Assembly: GCF_030709675.1 (NCBI RefSeq)
Contig: NZ_JAUZQD010000011.1
Span: forward strand, 1 to 64,000
DNA: 64,000 nucleotides
Reading direction: 5' to 3'
From: Symbioplanes lichenis
GTDB taxonomy: Bacteria; Actinomycetota; Actinomycetes; Mycobacteriales; Micromonosporaceae
This document shows, piece after piece, positions 32,644 through 40,801 of this stretch. Both the position numbers and the translations under genes were made by a program. Position 1 is the first letter of the stretch. Every line of letters starts with the position of its first letter. The notes beneath the pieces were generated by a model, which saw only the letters and a list, made by a program, of their open reading frames with translations, ran no database searches and had not been told where the DNA came from.

Positions 32644-33679
32644 AGTCGGCCAGCTTCCTGCGGATCTCGTCCGGGGTCATGGCGAGGTGCTCGATGATCG
32701 TGTAGCGGTCGGGGCGGGTCCGCGGCGCGAACTCGATGACCTCGGCGAACTGGTCGTCGCTCAGCCCGACGTCGGCCGGCGTCCGGGGCAGCTGGTGCCG
32801 CTCGAGACAGGCCGCCATCTGGCCGAAGCGCCGCTCGTCGCCCCGCAGGAACGTGCAGAACAGCGCGCCCAGGCCAGCCAGCTCGCCGTGCGAGGCGGTG
32901 TCGGGGAAGAGCGTGTCGGTGGCGTGGATGATCTCGTGGCACCCGCCGCTGCAGGGCCGGCTGCTGCCGCTGACCGCCATCGCCAGGCCGCTGGAGATCA
33001 GCGCCTCGGCGAGGATGGTCACGAAGGCGTCGTCGGTCATGTCGCCCGGCATGGTCAGCATCGCCTCGGCGCCCATCCGGGACAGGGAGGCGGCGAGGCC
33101 GTCGATCGGCTCGCCCCGGACCTCGCGGCCCAGCTCCCAGTCGGCCAGCGCGCTGATGTTGCTGATCACGTCGCCGATGCCGGCCCGGTTGACCCGGTCC
33201 GGCCCGTTCTCGACGAAGTCGAGGTCGACGATGACGGCGATCGGGATGTGGACGCCGTAGGAGCCCTTGATGTTGTCGTTGACCAGGCTGGCGACGGGCG
33301 ACGCGATGCCGTCGTTGGCCAGGCTGGTGGCGACCGACACCATCGGCAAGGCGTAGCGGGTCGCCGCGTACTTCGCCGTGTCGACGGTCTTGCCGCCGCC
33401 GATGGCGACCACGGCGTCGTACGACCGGGCGCGCAGCTTGGCCCCCAGCTCCATCGCCGCGTCCAGCGTGCCGCCCGCGGCGGTGAAGACGTCCGCCGAC
33501 CCGAGCGTGGGCCGGATCAGCTCGGCGATCTTCTCGCCCTGGCCGGGGCCGACCACCACGGCGACGTCGCCGCCGGAGGAGATGCGGCCGTCGGCGAGGA
33601 TGCGCCCGAGATCCGCCACGGCGCCCCGGCGGACGTCGATGTGCAGCGGGGTCTGGACGCTCCGGGCTAGTAGCGGCAT
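32618..33679 (-). CDS. sn-glycerol-1-phosphate dehydrogenase-like (iron-containing ADH superfamily)
   Basis: The product has 353 residues of the dehydroquinate-synthase-like fold. VVAIGGGKTVDTAKYAA is the dinucleotide-binding motif. SVATSLANDGIASPVASL is the stretch by which glycerol-1-phosphate dehydrogenases (EgsA/AraM) are recognised. Zinc ligands are expected at the aspartate of the GIGDVISN region and the histidines of GCHEIIHATD and HGELAGLG. Known relatives reduce dihydroxyacetone phosphate to sn-glycerol 1-phosphate. ATG 33679 overlaps the upstream cytidylyltransferase gene by 13 bases. The stereochemistry made would be the archaeal one, unusual in bacteria. Confidence 0.75.
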   Translation of the reverse strand: MPLLARSVQTPLHIDVRRGAVADLGRILADGRISSGGDVAVVVGPGQGEKIAELIRPTLGSADVFTAAGGTLDAAMELGAKLRARSYDAVVAIGGGKTVDTAKYAATRYALPMVSVATSLANDGIASPVASLVNDNIKGSYGVHIPIAVIVDLDFVENGPDRVNRAGIGDVISNISALADWELGREVRGEPIDGLAASLSRMGAEAMLTMPGDMTDDAFVTILAEALISSGLAMAVSGSSRPCSGGCHEIIHATDTLFPDTASHGELAGLGALFCTFLRGDERRFGQMAACLERHQLPRTPADVGLSDDQFAEVIEFAPRTRPDRYTIIEHLAMTPDEIRRKLADYADAVAHR

Positions 33680-34398
33680 GCGATGTCCCGCGCCTTGGCG
33701 AGGTCGTCGTGGTTGTCCACCTCGACCCACGGGATGTCGCCGATGGTCGCCGCGCGGATCTCGCCACCCCGGTCGGCGAACTCCTGGTAGCCGTCCTCGT
33801 AGTAGAGGTCCGGGTTCTTCTCCCAGGTGGCCTTGAGGCAGTCGGCCAGCTCGGCGGCGGCGGAGGCCTCGATGACCGTGGCCCCGATGTACTCGCCGAA
33901 GGCCGTGGACGGATCCATGAGCTTCGTAATCTTGGTGAGTCGTCCATCTTCCGAGAAGATGGTCTTCATCTCCTCGTCAGCAAGCTTCTTCACATTGTCA
34001 ACGGCAAGAAGAATCCCCGGTCCGCGGTTCGCGAGGAGGGTCTGCTCGACACTCACCGGGTGGACGGTGTCGCCGTTCACCAGCAGTGCGCCCTGCGCGA
34101 AGTGGTCACGCGCGAGCCACAGGGAGTACGCGTTGTTCCACTCCTCGGCCTTGTCGTTGTGCACGAGGGTGATGGAGACGCCGTACTTCTCCTCGAAGGC
34201 AGCCTTGCGCTGCTCGACGGCGCTCGCGCAGTAACCGACCACGATTGTGACATCGGTCAGGCCCGCGGCCGCGAGGTTGCGCAGCGAGATGTCCATGATC
34301 GTGGTTTCCCCGTCGACGGGGACGAGCGCCTTCGGCAGTGTGTCCGTGTACGGACGCAGCCTGCGTCCGGCGCCGGCGGCGAGTACCAGACCGATCAT
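33667..34398 (-). CDS. LicC-like sugar/alcohol-phosphate nucleotidyltransferase
   Basis: The product has 243 residues of the nucleotidyltransferase Rossmann fold. LVLAAGAGRRLRPYTDTLPKALVPV is the NTP-binding signature (given in parts: AAGAGRRL at 7-14, the PKALVPV lysine after it). VVGYCASAVE, EWNNAYSLWLARDHF and LVNGDTVHP with the metal-binding aspartate follow. The NNAYSLWLA segment resembles phosphocholine and inositol-phosphate cytidylyltransferases more than glucose-phosphate enzymes. I infer CDP-activation of an alcohol phosphate for the CDP-alcohol transferase downstream. GGAAGGA upstream is the ribosome site. Confidence 0.78.
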   Translation of the reverse strand: MIGLVLAAGAGRRLRPYTDTLPKALVPVDGETTIMDISLRNLAAAGLTDVTIVVGYCASAVEQRKAAFEEKYGVSITLVHNDKAEEWNNAYSLWLARDHFAQGALLVNGDTVHPVSVEQTLLANRGPGILLAVDNVKKLADEEMKTIFSEDGRLTKITKLMDPSTAFGEYIGATVIEASAAAELADCLKATWEKNPDLYYEDGYQEFADRGGEIRAATIGDIPWVEVDNHDDLAKARDIACRY

Positions 34399-34453
34399 GG
34401 GTGGTTCCTTCCGGTTCATTCGAGGGGGGTGCCTGCCGAGGATAGCGGGGCCT

Positions 34454-34903
34454 TCACATATCGAGGGCGCGCAGGACAGCAAAGCCGTCCTCGGCGAGCT
34501 GACGGATCATGCCGTCGTTGATGTGCGCGCTCTCGTCCAGCACGTCCAGCTCGTCCGGGCCCAGCCACCGGTACGCGGTGTGCTTGCCCTCCTCGAGCAC
34601 GGGCCGGCTCAGATCGCCCCGCACCCGGACCAGGAAGTCGGTCTCGAAGCGGGTGAGCCCGTCCTCGCCCGTGTACGTGTAGTCGCCGACCTTCGCCACG
34701 ATCTCGGCGAGCTCCCAGCCGGTCTCCTCCTGGATCTCGCGGGCGAGCGCCTCCTCGACCGTTTCGCCCGGTTCGAGGTGCCCGCCGACCACGTCCCAGG
34801 AATTCGGGAAAAGCTTCCGCGAGGGCGAGCGCATCTGGAAGAAAATGCGGCCGGCCTCGTCGAGAACGAGAGCAGCGGCGACGCGAAGGGGTTCACTCGA
34901 CAC
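34454..34903 (-). CDS. NUDIX hydrolase
   Basis: The product is a 149-residue nucleoside-diphosphate-linked-X hydrolase. The Nudix box is complete: GGHLEPGETVEEALAREIQE followed by ETGWE, about residues 40-64, with the REIQEE metal-binding glutamates. N-terminal AAALVLDEAGRIFFQMRSP and SWDVVGGH are typical. It is first in the minus-strand operon with the cytidylyltransferase, dehydrogenase and CDP-alcohol transferase, 55 bases before the next start. It could clear a CDP-alcohol or other nucleotide by-product of that pathway. The substrate cannot be told from the box alone. Confidence 0.88.
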   Translation of the reverse strand: MSSEPLRVAAALVLDEAGRIFFQMRSPSRKLFPNSWDVVGGHLEPGETVEEALAREIQEETGWELAEIVAKVGDYTYTGEDGLTRFETDFLVRVRGDLSRPVLEEGKHTAYRWLGPDELDVLDESAHINDGMIRQLAEDGFAVLRALDM

Positions 34904-34942
34904 GGAGAAAAATGGTATAGCCGCGGCTCGTAAGCTGGTGCC

Positions 34943-36037
34943 ATGACCGCTGAGCAGCTGATCTCATTCGCCCGGGGCGCGCCGTCGCTGGACATCATCG
35001 ACGTGGAGGGCCTCAAGGCCGCCGCCGCCCGGGCCTTCGACGCCGATCCGGCCGGCATCACCGCCTATGGCACCTCCGTCGGCTACCAGCCGCTGCGCAA
35101 GTGGATCGCGGACAAGCACAATGTCTCGCCGGATCAGGTCATCGTCACCAACGGCTCGCTGCAGGCCGACGCCTTCCTCTTCAACCACCTCGTCCGCGCC
35201 GGCGACGACGTGATCGTGGAGAAGCCGACCTACGACCGCACGCTGCTGAGCCTGCAGAACCTCGGGGCCAAGGTGCACCAGGTGACGCTGCAGGAGGACG
35301 GCATCGACGTCGAGGAGCTGCGCGGGCTGCTCGAGTCGGGCGTGCGGCCCCGGCTGGCCCACATCATCCCGAACTACCAGAACCCGGCCGGCATCACGCT
35401 CTCGGCCGAGAAGCGCCGCACGCTGCTCGAGCTCGCCGCCCAGTACGAGTTCGTGATCTTCGAGGACGACCCGTACGTCGACATTCGCTTCCGGGGCGAC
35501 GCCCTGCCCTCGATGCTGTCGATGGACACCAGCGGCCTGGTCGTGCACGCCTCCAGCTTCACCAAGACGGTGTGCCCCGGCGTCCGCGTCGGTTACCTGG
35601 TCGGCCCGGCGGCGCTCATCGACGCGATCGCCAAGAAGGCCACCAACCTCTACATCTCGCCCGGCATGGTGTCCGAGGCGATCGTGCACCAGTTCGCGAT
35701 CTCCGGCGACATCGAGCGGTCGGTGCGGACGGTCAGCACGGCCCTCGGCGAGCGGGCCAAGGTCCTGGCCGAGTCGATCCGCAAGCACATCCCGGGCGCG
35801 ACCTTCACCGAGCCCGACGGCGGCTACTTCCTCTGGGTCGACCTGCCCGAGGACGTCGACGTGAACAAGCTCTTCCCGGCGGCCATGAAGAAGGGCGTCG
35901 CCGTGGTCAAGGGCACCGACTTCCTCATCGACGGCGGTCAGCACTCGGTGCGGCTCGCCTACTCCGCCGTGACGGTGGACCAGATCGACGAGGGTGTGCG
36001 CCGGCTGGCCGCAGCCATCGACGAGGTTCGGGCCTGA
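34943..36037 (+). CDS. PLP-dependent aminotransferase, class I (2-aminoadipate type)
   Basis: The product has 364 residues of fold-type I. ITAYGTSVGYQPLRKWIA and VIVTNGSLQADAFLFNHLV form the substrate/cofactor entry, IIPNYQNPAGITLS and FEDDPYVDIRF carry the cofactor asparagine and aspartate, and SSFTKTVCPGVRVGYLVG carries the Schiff-base lysine. A final arginine for the substrate carboxylate lies in SVRLAYSAV. The pattern is that of MocR-related and 2-aminoadipate transaminases without the DNA-binding domain. It is divergent from the NUDIX operon with 39 bases between starts, so regulation may be shared. The amino donor and keto acid are unknown. Confidence 0.85.
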   Translation: MTAEQLISFARGAPSLDIIDVEGLKAAAARAFDADPAGITAYGTSVGYQPLRKWIADKHNVSPDQVIVTNGSLQADAFLFNHLVRAGDDVIVEKPTYDRTLLSLQNLGAKVHQVTLQEDGIDVEELRGLLESGVRPRLAHIIPNYQNPAGITLSAEKRRTLLELAAQYEFVIFEDDPYVDIRFRGDALPSMLSMDTSGLVVHASSFTKTVCPGVRVGYLVGPAALIDAIAKKATNLYISPGMVSEAIVHQFAISGDIERSVRTVSTALGERAKVLAESIRKHIPGATFTEPDGGYFLWVDLPEDVDVNKLFPAAMKKGVAVVKGTDFLIDGGQHSVRLAYSAVTVDQIDEGVRRLAAAIDEVRA

Positions 36038-36170
36038 GTGTCGGGTATTTGACAGTAAGCGCTTCCTGCCGGTTCCGGGTTTCCCTCGGGACCGGCGGGC
36101 GGATCACAATGCCTACAGCGCTCGCTGCATGACCATGCGGCCGCGCGCGTCGACATTATCCCCGCCCCCT

Positions 36171-36232
36171 GGCGCCGAGCGGGCCGCTTGCGATCTTTCA
36201 CCCCCCGAAAGTGCAGCGGCCTGCTCGGCGCC
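36171..36232 (+). terminator. long 17-bp hairpin with internal stem
   Basis: The 17-base arm 36171-36187 (starting GGCGCCGAGC) pairs with 36216-36232 (ending CTCGGCGCC) with a single G-U. The loop holds a second stem, CTTTC (36195-36199) with GAAAG (36207-36211). GTTTATAT follows. It is 133 bases beyond the aminotransferase stop and 170 before corA, so it may end the former or control the latter. The rest of the 365-base gap holds one possible short frame and no other clear signal. Confidence 0.6.
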
Positions 36233-36238
36233 GTTTAT

Positions 36239-36361
36239 ATGGGCCTCGCTCCGCTCGGCGGGTGCTTCGCCCCCCTTGAGTCGGCGCGAAGCGCAGGGGC
36301 TGGAGTGGCTTGGGGCGGGCTGAAGCTGGGGCGTAAGGACTGGGTAACCCTGCGGGCGTAA
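36239..36361 (+). CDS. possible 40-codon upstream reading frame before corA
   Basis: An ATG directly after the long hairpin opens a 40-codon frame ending in TAA at 36361, 41 bases before corA. Its product would be small, Gly/Ala/Leu-rich with two tryptophans and end in KDWVTLRA. There is no convincing ribosome site, unless transcription starts close to the ATG. It may be a regulatory upstream frame or chance. I do not recognise it. Confidence 0.25.
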   Translation: MGLAPLGGCFAPLESARSAGAGVAWGGLKLGRKDWVTLRA

Positions 36362-36402
36362 CCTCCGGGGGTTGTTCGGCGAGTTTTGTGGGGGAGGCGT
36401 TC

Positions 36403-37560
36403 ATGAGCGAGAGCAATGTGCACCGGAGCCGGTCGGCGAGTCTGAAGGGGGCCGGCGTCAATCGGTCGCTGTCGCGAGCGTGGACCGCCCCCGTCCGGGC
36501 GATGACCCGCATCCTCGGCACCCCCGAGGGCACTCCCGCCAGCAGCGGCCAGGAGTGGAAGGGCAGCGCGGTCGTCGACTGCGGGGTCTATGTGGAGGGG
36601 CGGCGCGAGCCCGGGGAGTTCAACCCCGAGGAGGCGCTGGCCGAGGCGTGCGGCCGCGACGACGCGTTCGTGTGGCTCGGGCTGCATGAGCCCTCCGAGC
36701 AGGAGATGGCGGCGATCGCGCGGACCTACGGCCTGCATGAGCTCGCCGTCGAGGACGCCGTCAAGGGGGAGCAGCGCCCTAAGCTCGAGCAGTTCGGCGC
36801 GGTGCACTTCCTCGTGTTGCGTACCGCCCGCTATGTCCCCCACGGCGAGCTGACCGAGAACTCGCAGATCGTCGAGACCGGCTACATGATGCTCTTCGTC
36901 GGCGACCGGTTCGTCATCACGGTGCGGCACGGGGACGCCGCGCGGCTGGCGCCGGTGCGGGCCGAGATGGAGGAGCGCAGCGATCTGCTGGCGCAGGGCC
37001 CGTGGGCGGTGGCCTATGCCGTGACCGACCGGGTCGTCGACCAGTACGTCTCGGTCGCCGACCAGGTGGAGGCCGACCTCGACGTCATCGAGGAGGCCGC
37101 CTTCTCGCGCGACAAGGGCAGCCCGGTGCAGGCGATCTATCAGATGAAGCGGGAGATCGTGGAGTTCCGCCGCGCGGTGCTGCCGTTGCAGCGGCCGCTG
37201 GCCACGATCACGTCCTCGCAGAACAGGATCGTGCCGAAGGAGATCCGGCGCTACTTCCGCGACGTGCAGGACCATCTGACGCGTACGGTCGAGCAGGTCT
37301 CCTCCTACGACGACCTGCTCAACACGATCCTGCAGGCCCGGCTGGCCCAGGTCACGGTCGACCAGAACAACGACATGCGCAAGATCGCCTCGTGGGCCGG
37401 CATCGCGACCGTGTGGACGGCCATCGCCGGCGTCTACGGCATGAACTTCGACTACATGCCGGAGACCCACTGGGTGTACGGCTATCCGGTCGTCGCCACG
37501 GTGATGCTGGCGTTCACGTTCTTCCTGTACCGAACGTTCCGACGCAATGGCTGGTTGTAA
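36403..37560 (+). CDS. corA: CorA-family magnesium/cobalt channel
   Basis: The product is a pentameric Mg2+ channel subunit of 385 residues. A large cytoplasmic domain (FVWLGLHEPSEQEM, YGLHELAVEDAV, then long helices 190-310) leads to two C-terminal membrane helices. The pore signature is YGMNF, followed by a short external loop (DYMPETHW) and the last span, with a basic tail. ATG 36403 is chosen over the in-frame GTG 15 bases earlier because GGGGGAGG (36390-36397) is properly placed for it. The gene follows a 365-base gap containing a strong hairpin and a possible short frame. Confidence 0.92.
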   Translation: MSESNVHRSRSASLKGAGVNRSLSRAWTAPVRAMTRILGTPEGTPASSGQEWKGSAVVDCGVYVEGRREPGEFNPEEALAEACGRDDAFVWLGLHEPSEQEMAAIARTYGLHELAVEDAVKGEQRPKLEQFGAVHFLVLRTARYVPHGELTENSQIVETGYMMLFVGDRFVITVRHGDAARLAPVRAEMEERSDLLAQGPWAVAYAVTDRVVDQYVSVADQVEADLDVIEEAAFSRDKGSPVQAIYQMKREIVEFRRAVLPLQRPLATITSSQNRIVPKEIRRYFRDVQDHLTRTVEQVSSYDDLLNTILQARLAQVTVDQNNDMRKIASWAGIATVWTAIAGVYGMNFDYMPETHWVYGYPVVATVMLAFTFFLYRTFRRNGWL

Positions 37561-37590
37561 TCAGCGATCGAGGAAAACTAATCTGAGGGC

Positions 37591-38988
37591 ATGCCCTCGC
37601 GGCAGGATCAACTCCAGTCGTACCAGTTCGCCCAGCAGCGGGTCGTGGCGGCGATCGTCGCCCACGACCCCGATCCCCGGCGCTCGCCCCTGCGGCGGGC
37701 CGGGACGACCGTCCTCGTCGGGCTGGTCGTCGCGGCCCTGGTGGTGGGCGCCGTGGCCGCGTACGCGCTGATCCGCGGCGGCGGCCAGGTCGACGCGCGG
37801 AACCCGGGCGTGGTGTTCCTCGAGCGCGGCACGGGCGCCCGGTTCGTCTATCTGAAGGCGGACGACCGGCTGCACCCGGTGCTCAACTTCACGTCGGGCC
37901 TGCTGATCGCCGACGCGGCCACGCCTGCGCTCAAGGAGGCGTCCGCGGAGAGCCTGGCCGCGGTGCCGCTGGGCGATCCGCTCGGCATCCCGGACGCGCC
38001 CGACTCGCTGCCGGCGGCCGATGCCCTGCTGCCCAATCAGTGGACGGTCTGCTCTTTTTCCTCCAAGAGCGTGCTCGCGGTCGGCACGGCGGCATCCGGT
38101 GGGACAGTGCTGCCTGTGCCCCGGGCGGGTGCTCCTGCGGAGGAGTTGCGCGGGCTGCTGGTCAATGATCTGGCGGACCGGACGTGGCTCGTGCACGCGA
38201 ATCAACGGTTCCTGTTACCGCCCGAACGCGTTCAGCAGATCCGCACCCGCTTCGGCTACACCGCCACGCCACTCGCCGTGGCGGCCGCGTGGCTCAATGC
38301 CGTACCGGCGGGTCCTGATCTTGATCCGCCCGACCTGGACGACCTCGGCGACGCGTCGTCGGTGCTGCCCGGCGTCGACATCGGCCTGCTCCTGCGGGTG
38401 CGCGGGGAGGGCGGCACCCCCGACCAGTGGGGCGTGGTGCTGGACGACGGCGTGGCGGACCTCACCGCGGTCCAGGCGGCACTCCTGCAGACCGGCGCGG
38501 ATCCGGTGCGGGTGCAGGAGATCAGCATTTCCGGGTACGCCAACCTGCCACGCTCCCGCACCGATCTCGTCGAGCAGTCGGTGTCCGCCGGGCTGCCCGC
38601 CACGGTTCCGGCGCTTGTCAACGGGCCGGAGAGCGTGTGCCTGACCTACGACGGGGACATTGACATCCGGGTCGGAGCCTCCGTGCCGTCCGGCGTGCCG
38701 GTGACCAATGATCCAGCCGTCCCCGGGACTGTGCAGGCCGACGAAGTGACCGTGCCCCGGGGCAAGGGCGCCCTCGTGGTGTCGACCGCTTCGCCGTCCG
38801 CGCCGGCGGAGAGTGGCACGGTGAGCGTGATCACGGACACCGGTCGCCGGTTTCCGCTCGCCGGGCGGGAGGTGCTGACGCGGCTGGGGTACGGGGGCGT
38901 GACTCCGGTGGGCGTACCCGGTCAATTGGTCTCGCTGCTGCCGGCCGGACCGTCGCTCGATCCCGCAGCCGCCCGCCGCGCCGCTTAG
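37591..38988 (+). CDS. eccB: type VII secretion protein EccB
   Basis: The product is a structural subunit of an ESX/type VII secretion membrane complex, 465 residues. MPSRQDQLQSYQFAQQRVVAAIV is the classic start (quoted in part: QLQSYQFAQQR). One membrane span follows at about 40-62 (TTVLVGLVVAALVVGAVAAY). The periplasmic part has four-fold repeats and the paired cysteines WTVCSFSSK and SVCLTYDG. No EccC, EccD, EccE, mycosin, WXG100 or PE/PPE gene lies within reach on either side, so this is an orphan gene or a cluster relic. The gap to corA is 30 bases. The 3' end is followed by tandem repeats resembling it. Confidence 0.9.
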   Translation: MPSRQDQLQSYQFAQQRVVAAIVAHDPDPRRSPLRRAGTTVLVGLVVAALVVGAVAAYALIRGGGQVDARNPGVVFLERGTGARFVYLKADDRLHPVLNFTSGLLIADAATPALKEASAESLAAVPLGDPLGIPDAPDSLPAADALLPNQWTVCSFSSKSVLAVGTAASGGTVLPVPRAGAPAEELRGLLVNDLADRTWLVHANQRFLLPPERVQQIRTRFGYTATPLAVAAAWLNAVPAGPDLDPPDLDDLGDASSVLPGVDIGLLLRVRGEGGTPDQWGVVLDDGVADLTAVQAALLQTGADPVRVQEISISGYANLPRSRTDLVEQSVSAGLPATVPALVNGPESVCLTYDGDIDIRVGASVPSGVPVTNDPAVPGTVQADEVTVPRGKGALVVSTASPSAPAESGTVSVITDTGRRFPLAGREVLTRLGYGGVTPVGVPGQLVSLLPAGPSLDPAAARRAA

Positions 38989-39012
38989 GGGTTTCCCACC
39001 GCGCCGCTCAGC

Positions 39013-39115
39013 TTCTCTCGCCGCCGCTTTCATCCACCGCCGCGCCGGTTAGGTTCTCTCGCCGCCGCTTTCATCCGCCGCCGCGCCGGTTAGGTTCTCC
39101 CGCCGCCGCGCTTTT
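39013..39115. repeat. 41-bp tandem repeat, two and a half copies
   Basis: Units at 39013-39053, 39054-39094 and a partial at 39095-39115 share the core TCGCCGCCGCTTTCATCC and end CGCGCCGGTTAGG. That end mirrors the eccB terminus (CGCGCCGCTTAGG, stop at 38986-38988). A degenerate partial copy fills 38989-39012. The remaining bases to 39213 hold no gene I can support. Confidence 0.85.
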
Positions 39116-39213
39116 CGGGCTTGCTTCCGCCGCTGGCCGGCCGGTCCGCCGACCGACCTCGGGCACGACGAATGGGCCTCCGTCGCCGGAGACCCATCAC
39201 CGTGGAACCTGCG

Positions 39214-39921
39214 TTACCGGGGGGTGGTGTCGTTCTTGCCGCTGGCGAGCCGGGCCACCTCGGGGCTGTGCTGCTTCGAGGAGGTCTGGTCGCCGTCGCC
39301 GACCGGCACGACCGGCACGTCGGAACCGGGCGGCGTCACGAAGCCCGACGGGCCCGCGAGGTCGGCCGGCTCGAACGCGGCGTCGTCGGCGCCCGTGGTG
39401 CTGGGGGCGATCGACGTGGTGGCCGGGCTGGGGTCGTACTCGTCCCACTGGGCGTTGCGCCGCTTGCGCAGCACATAGGCGCCCGCCGCACCCACGGCGG
39501 CACCCGCCAGGGCGAGGCCGACCAGCTTGCTGCCGGTGCCGCGCGACTTGCTCGACTTGCGGTCGATCTTGGCCGCCTTCCGCGACGCCTTGGCGGCCTT
39601 CTTGCCCGCCTTGGCCGCCTTGGCGTTGGCCTTCGCCGACTTCTTGCTCACGGTCTGACCCGCGGACCGCGCGCTGTCACTCGCCGCGGCCACGATCGGG
39701 CCGAGGGTCGAGACGGCGCTGCCCCAGCCGGACGACGCCGCGTCCTTGGCCTTGGTGGCGGCGGGCTGCACGCGGTCACGTGCCGCGACGAACTTGGGCC
39801 CCACGGTTGCGCTGGTCTCCTGGGCGGCGAGCGTCGCCGCACGCTTGAAGTGATCCACGCTCTGGCCGAGCTCGCTCTTCATCTTCGCGTTGCGGTTCTT
39901 CCGTCGCATTGTTCCGAACAC
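39214..39921 (-). CDS. single-pass membrane protein next to cyclophilin (DUF5324-like)
   Basis: The product has 235 residues. The first 115 are helical and Ala/Lys-rich (AATLAAQETSATVGPKFVAA; KKSAKANAKAAKAGKKAAKA), like the amphipathic region of actinobacterial DUF5324 proteins, which also sit beside a cyclophilin gene. One membrane span lies near 140-158 (KLVGLALAGAAVGAAGAYVL), followed by an acidic, Pro/Ser/Thr-rich tail. The GTG at 39921 has AGGAGGTG five bases upstream, which fixes the start against ATG 39909. Function is unknown. It is divergent from cyclophilin. Confidence 0.65.
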   Translation of the reverse strand: MFGTMRRKNRNAKMKSELGQSVDHFKRAATLAAQETSATVGPKFVAARDRVQPAATKAKDAASSGWGSAVSTLGPIVAAASDSARSAGQTVSKKSAKANAKAAKAGKKAAKASRKAAKIDRKSSKSRGTGSKLVGLALAGAAVGAAGAYVLRKRRNAQWDEYDPSPATTSIAPSTTGADDAAFEPADLAGPSGFVTPPGSDVPVVPVGDGDQTSSKQHSPEVARLASGKNDTTPR

Positions 39922-40083
39922 CAGTGCACCTCCTGTGGTTCTCTGCCACGACCCATGCTGCCTCTTCGGGTACCCCCACGTTGCGGGTTCAGACACATGC
40001 GGGAGGATCCGAAAGACAAATACTTGTCCTGCGCCGGCCGCCAAACCGGTGGTGCGGCGACCGCGACATCGTGAGGAGTACCC

Positions 40084-40608
40084 GTGGCTGAGACGCTTTA
40101 CGCCACCCTGCACACCAACCACGGTCCGATCCGGCTCCAGCTTTTCCCGGACCACGCGCCGGCGACCGTGCGCAACTTCGTGGAGCTCGCGGAGGGCACC
40201 AAGGACTACGTCGACCCGCGCACCGGCCAGAAGGGCAGTGGCCCGTACTACGACGGGACCATCTCGCACCGGGTCATCGCCAACTTCATGGTTCAGATGG
40301 GCGACCCGACCGGCACCGGCCGCGGTGGCCCCGGCTTCCAGTTCGCCGACGAGTTCCACCCGGAGCTGCAGTTCGACCGCCCGTACCTGCTCGCCATGGC
40401 GAACGCCGGCCCGGGCACCAACGGCTCGCAGTTCTTCATCACCGTCAGCCCGACCCCGCACCTGAACCGGCGCCACACCATCTTCGGTCAGGTCGCGGAC
40501 GAGCAGTCGGCCAAGGTCGTCGACTCGATCGCCACCACGGCGACGGGCCCCGGCGACCGTCCGCGCGAGGACGTCGTCATCGAGCGCGTCACCATCGAGC
40601 GCGCCTGA
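40084..40608 (+). CDS. peptidyl-prolyl cis-trans isomerase, cyclophilin type
   Basis: The product is a cytoplasmic folding enzyme of 174 residues that isomerises bonds before proline. The active-site set is visible: FVELAEG, YYDGTISHRVIANFMVQMGDPTGTGRGG (in parts: HRVIANFMVQMGDP with the catalytic arginine, then GTGRGGPGF), LAMANAGPGTNGSQFFIT, and HLNRRHTIFGQV. There is no signal peptide. The start is GTG, with GGAG about six bases upstream. It is one of the standard single-copy cyclophilins of Actinobacteria. Downstream lies C-rich degenerate repeat DNA and then the rhomboid gene. Confidence 0.93.
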   Translation: MAETLYATLHTNHGPIRLQLFPDHAPATVRNFVELAEGTKDYVDPRTGQKGSGPYYDGTISHRVIANFMVQMGDPTGTGRGGPGFQFADEFHPELQFDRPYLLAMANAGPGTNGSQFFITVSPTPHLNRRHTIFGQVADEQSAKVVDSIATTATGPGDRPREDVVIERVTIERA

Positions 40609-40611
40609 TCC

Positions 40612-40795
40612 AAGGCACACGGCTCGCGGGTCTTCGGGTCCGCGGGCCGGGCCTCCGGGCCTCCGGGCCCTCCGGCCCTCTCGCTCGCGGGCCGGGTCCT
40701 CTGCCCTCCGCTCTCCGCCCTCCGGCCTTCTCGCTCGCGGGTCCGGCCCTCCGGCCCTCCGGCCTTCTCGCGTGCGAGCCGCGAGCTAGTACCTT
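40612..40795. repeat. degenerate C-rich repeats between cyclophilin and rhomboid genes
   Basis: The gap is built from imperfect copies of CCTCCGGCCC and CTCTCGCTCGCGGGYC. No hairpin with a T run and no gene is apparent. The last 20 bases before 40802 must hold the rhomboid start signals, but no clear ribosome site is seen. Confidence 0.6.
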
Positions 40796-40801
40796 TGTGC
40801 C

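Noticed and set aside
36038..36402. M-box magnesium riboswitch before corA
   Set aside because: The long hairpin is clear, but the conserved M-box loops are not recognisable.
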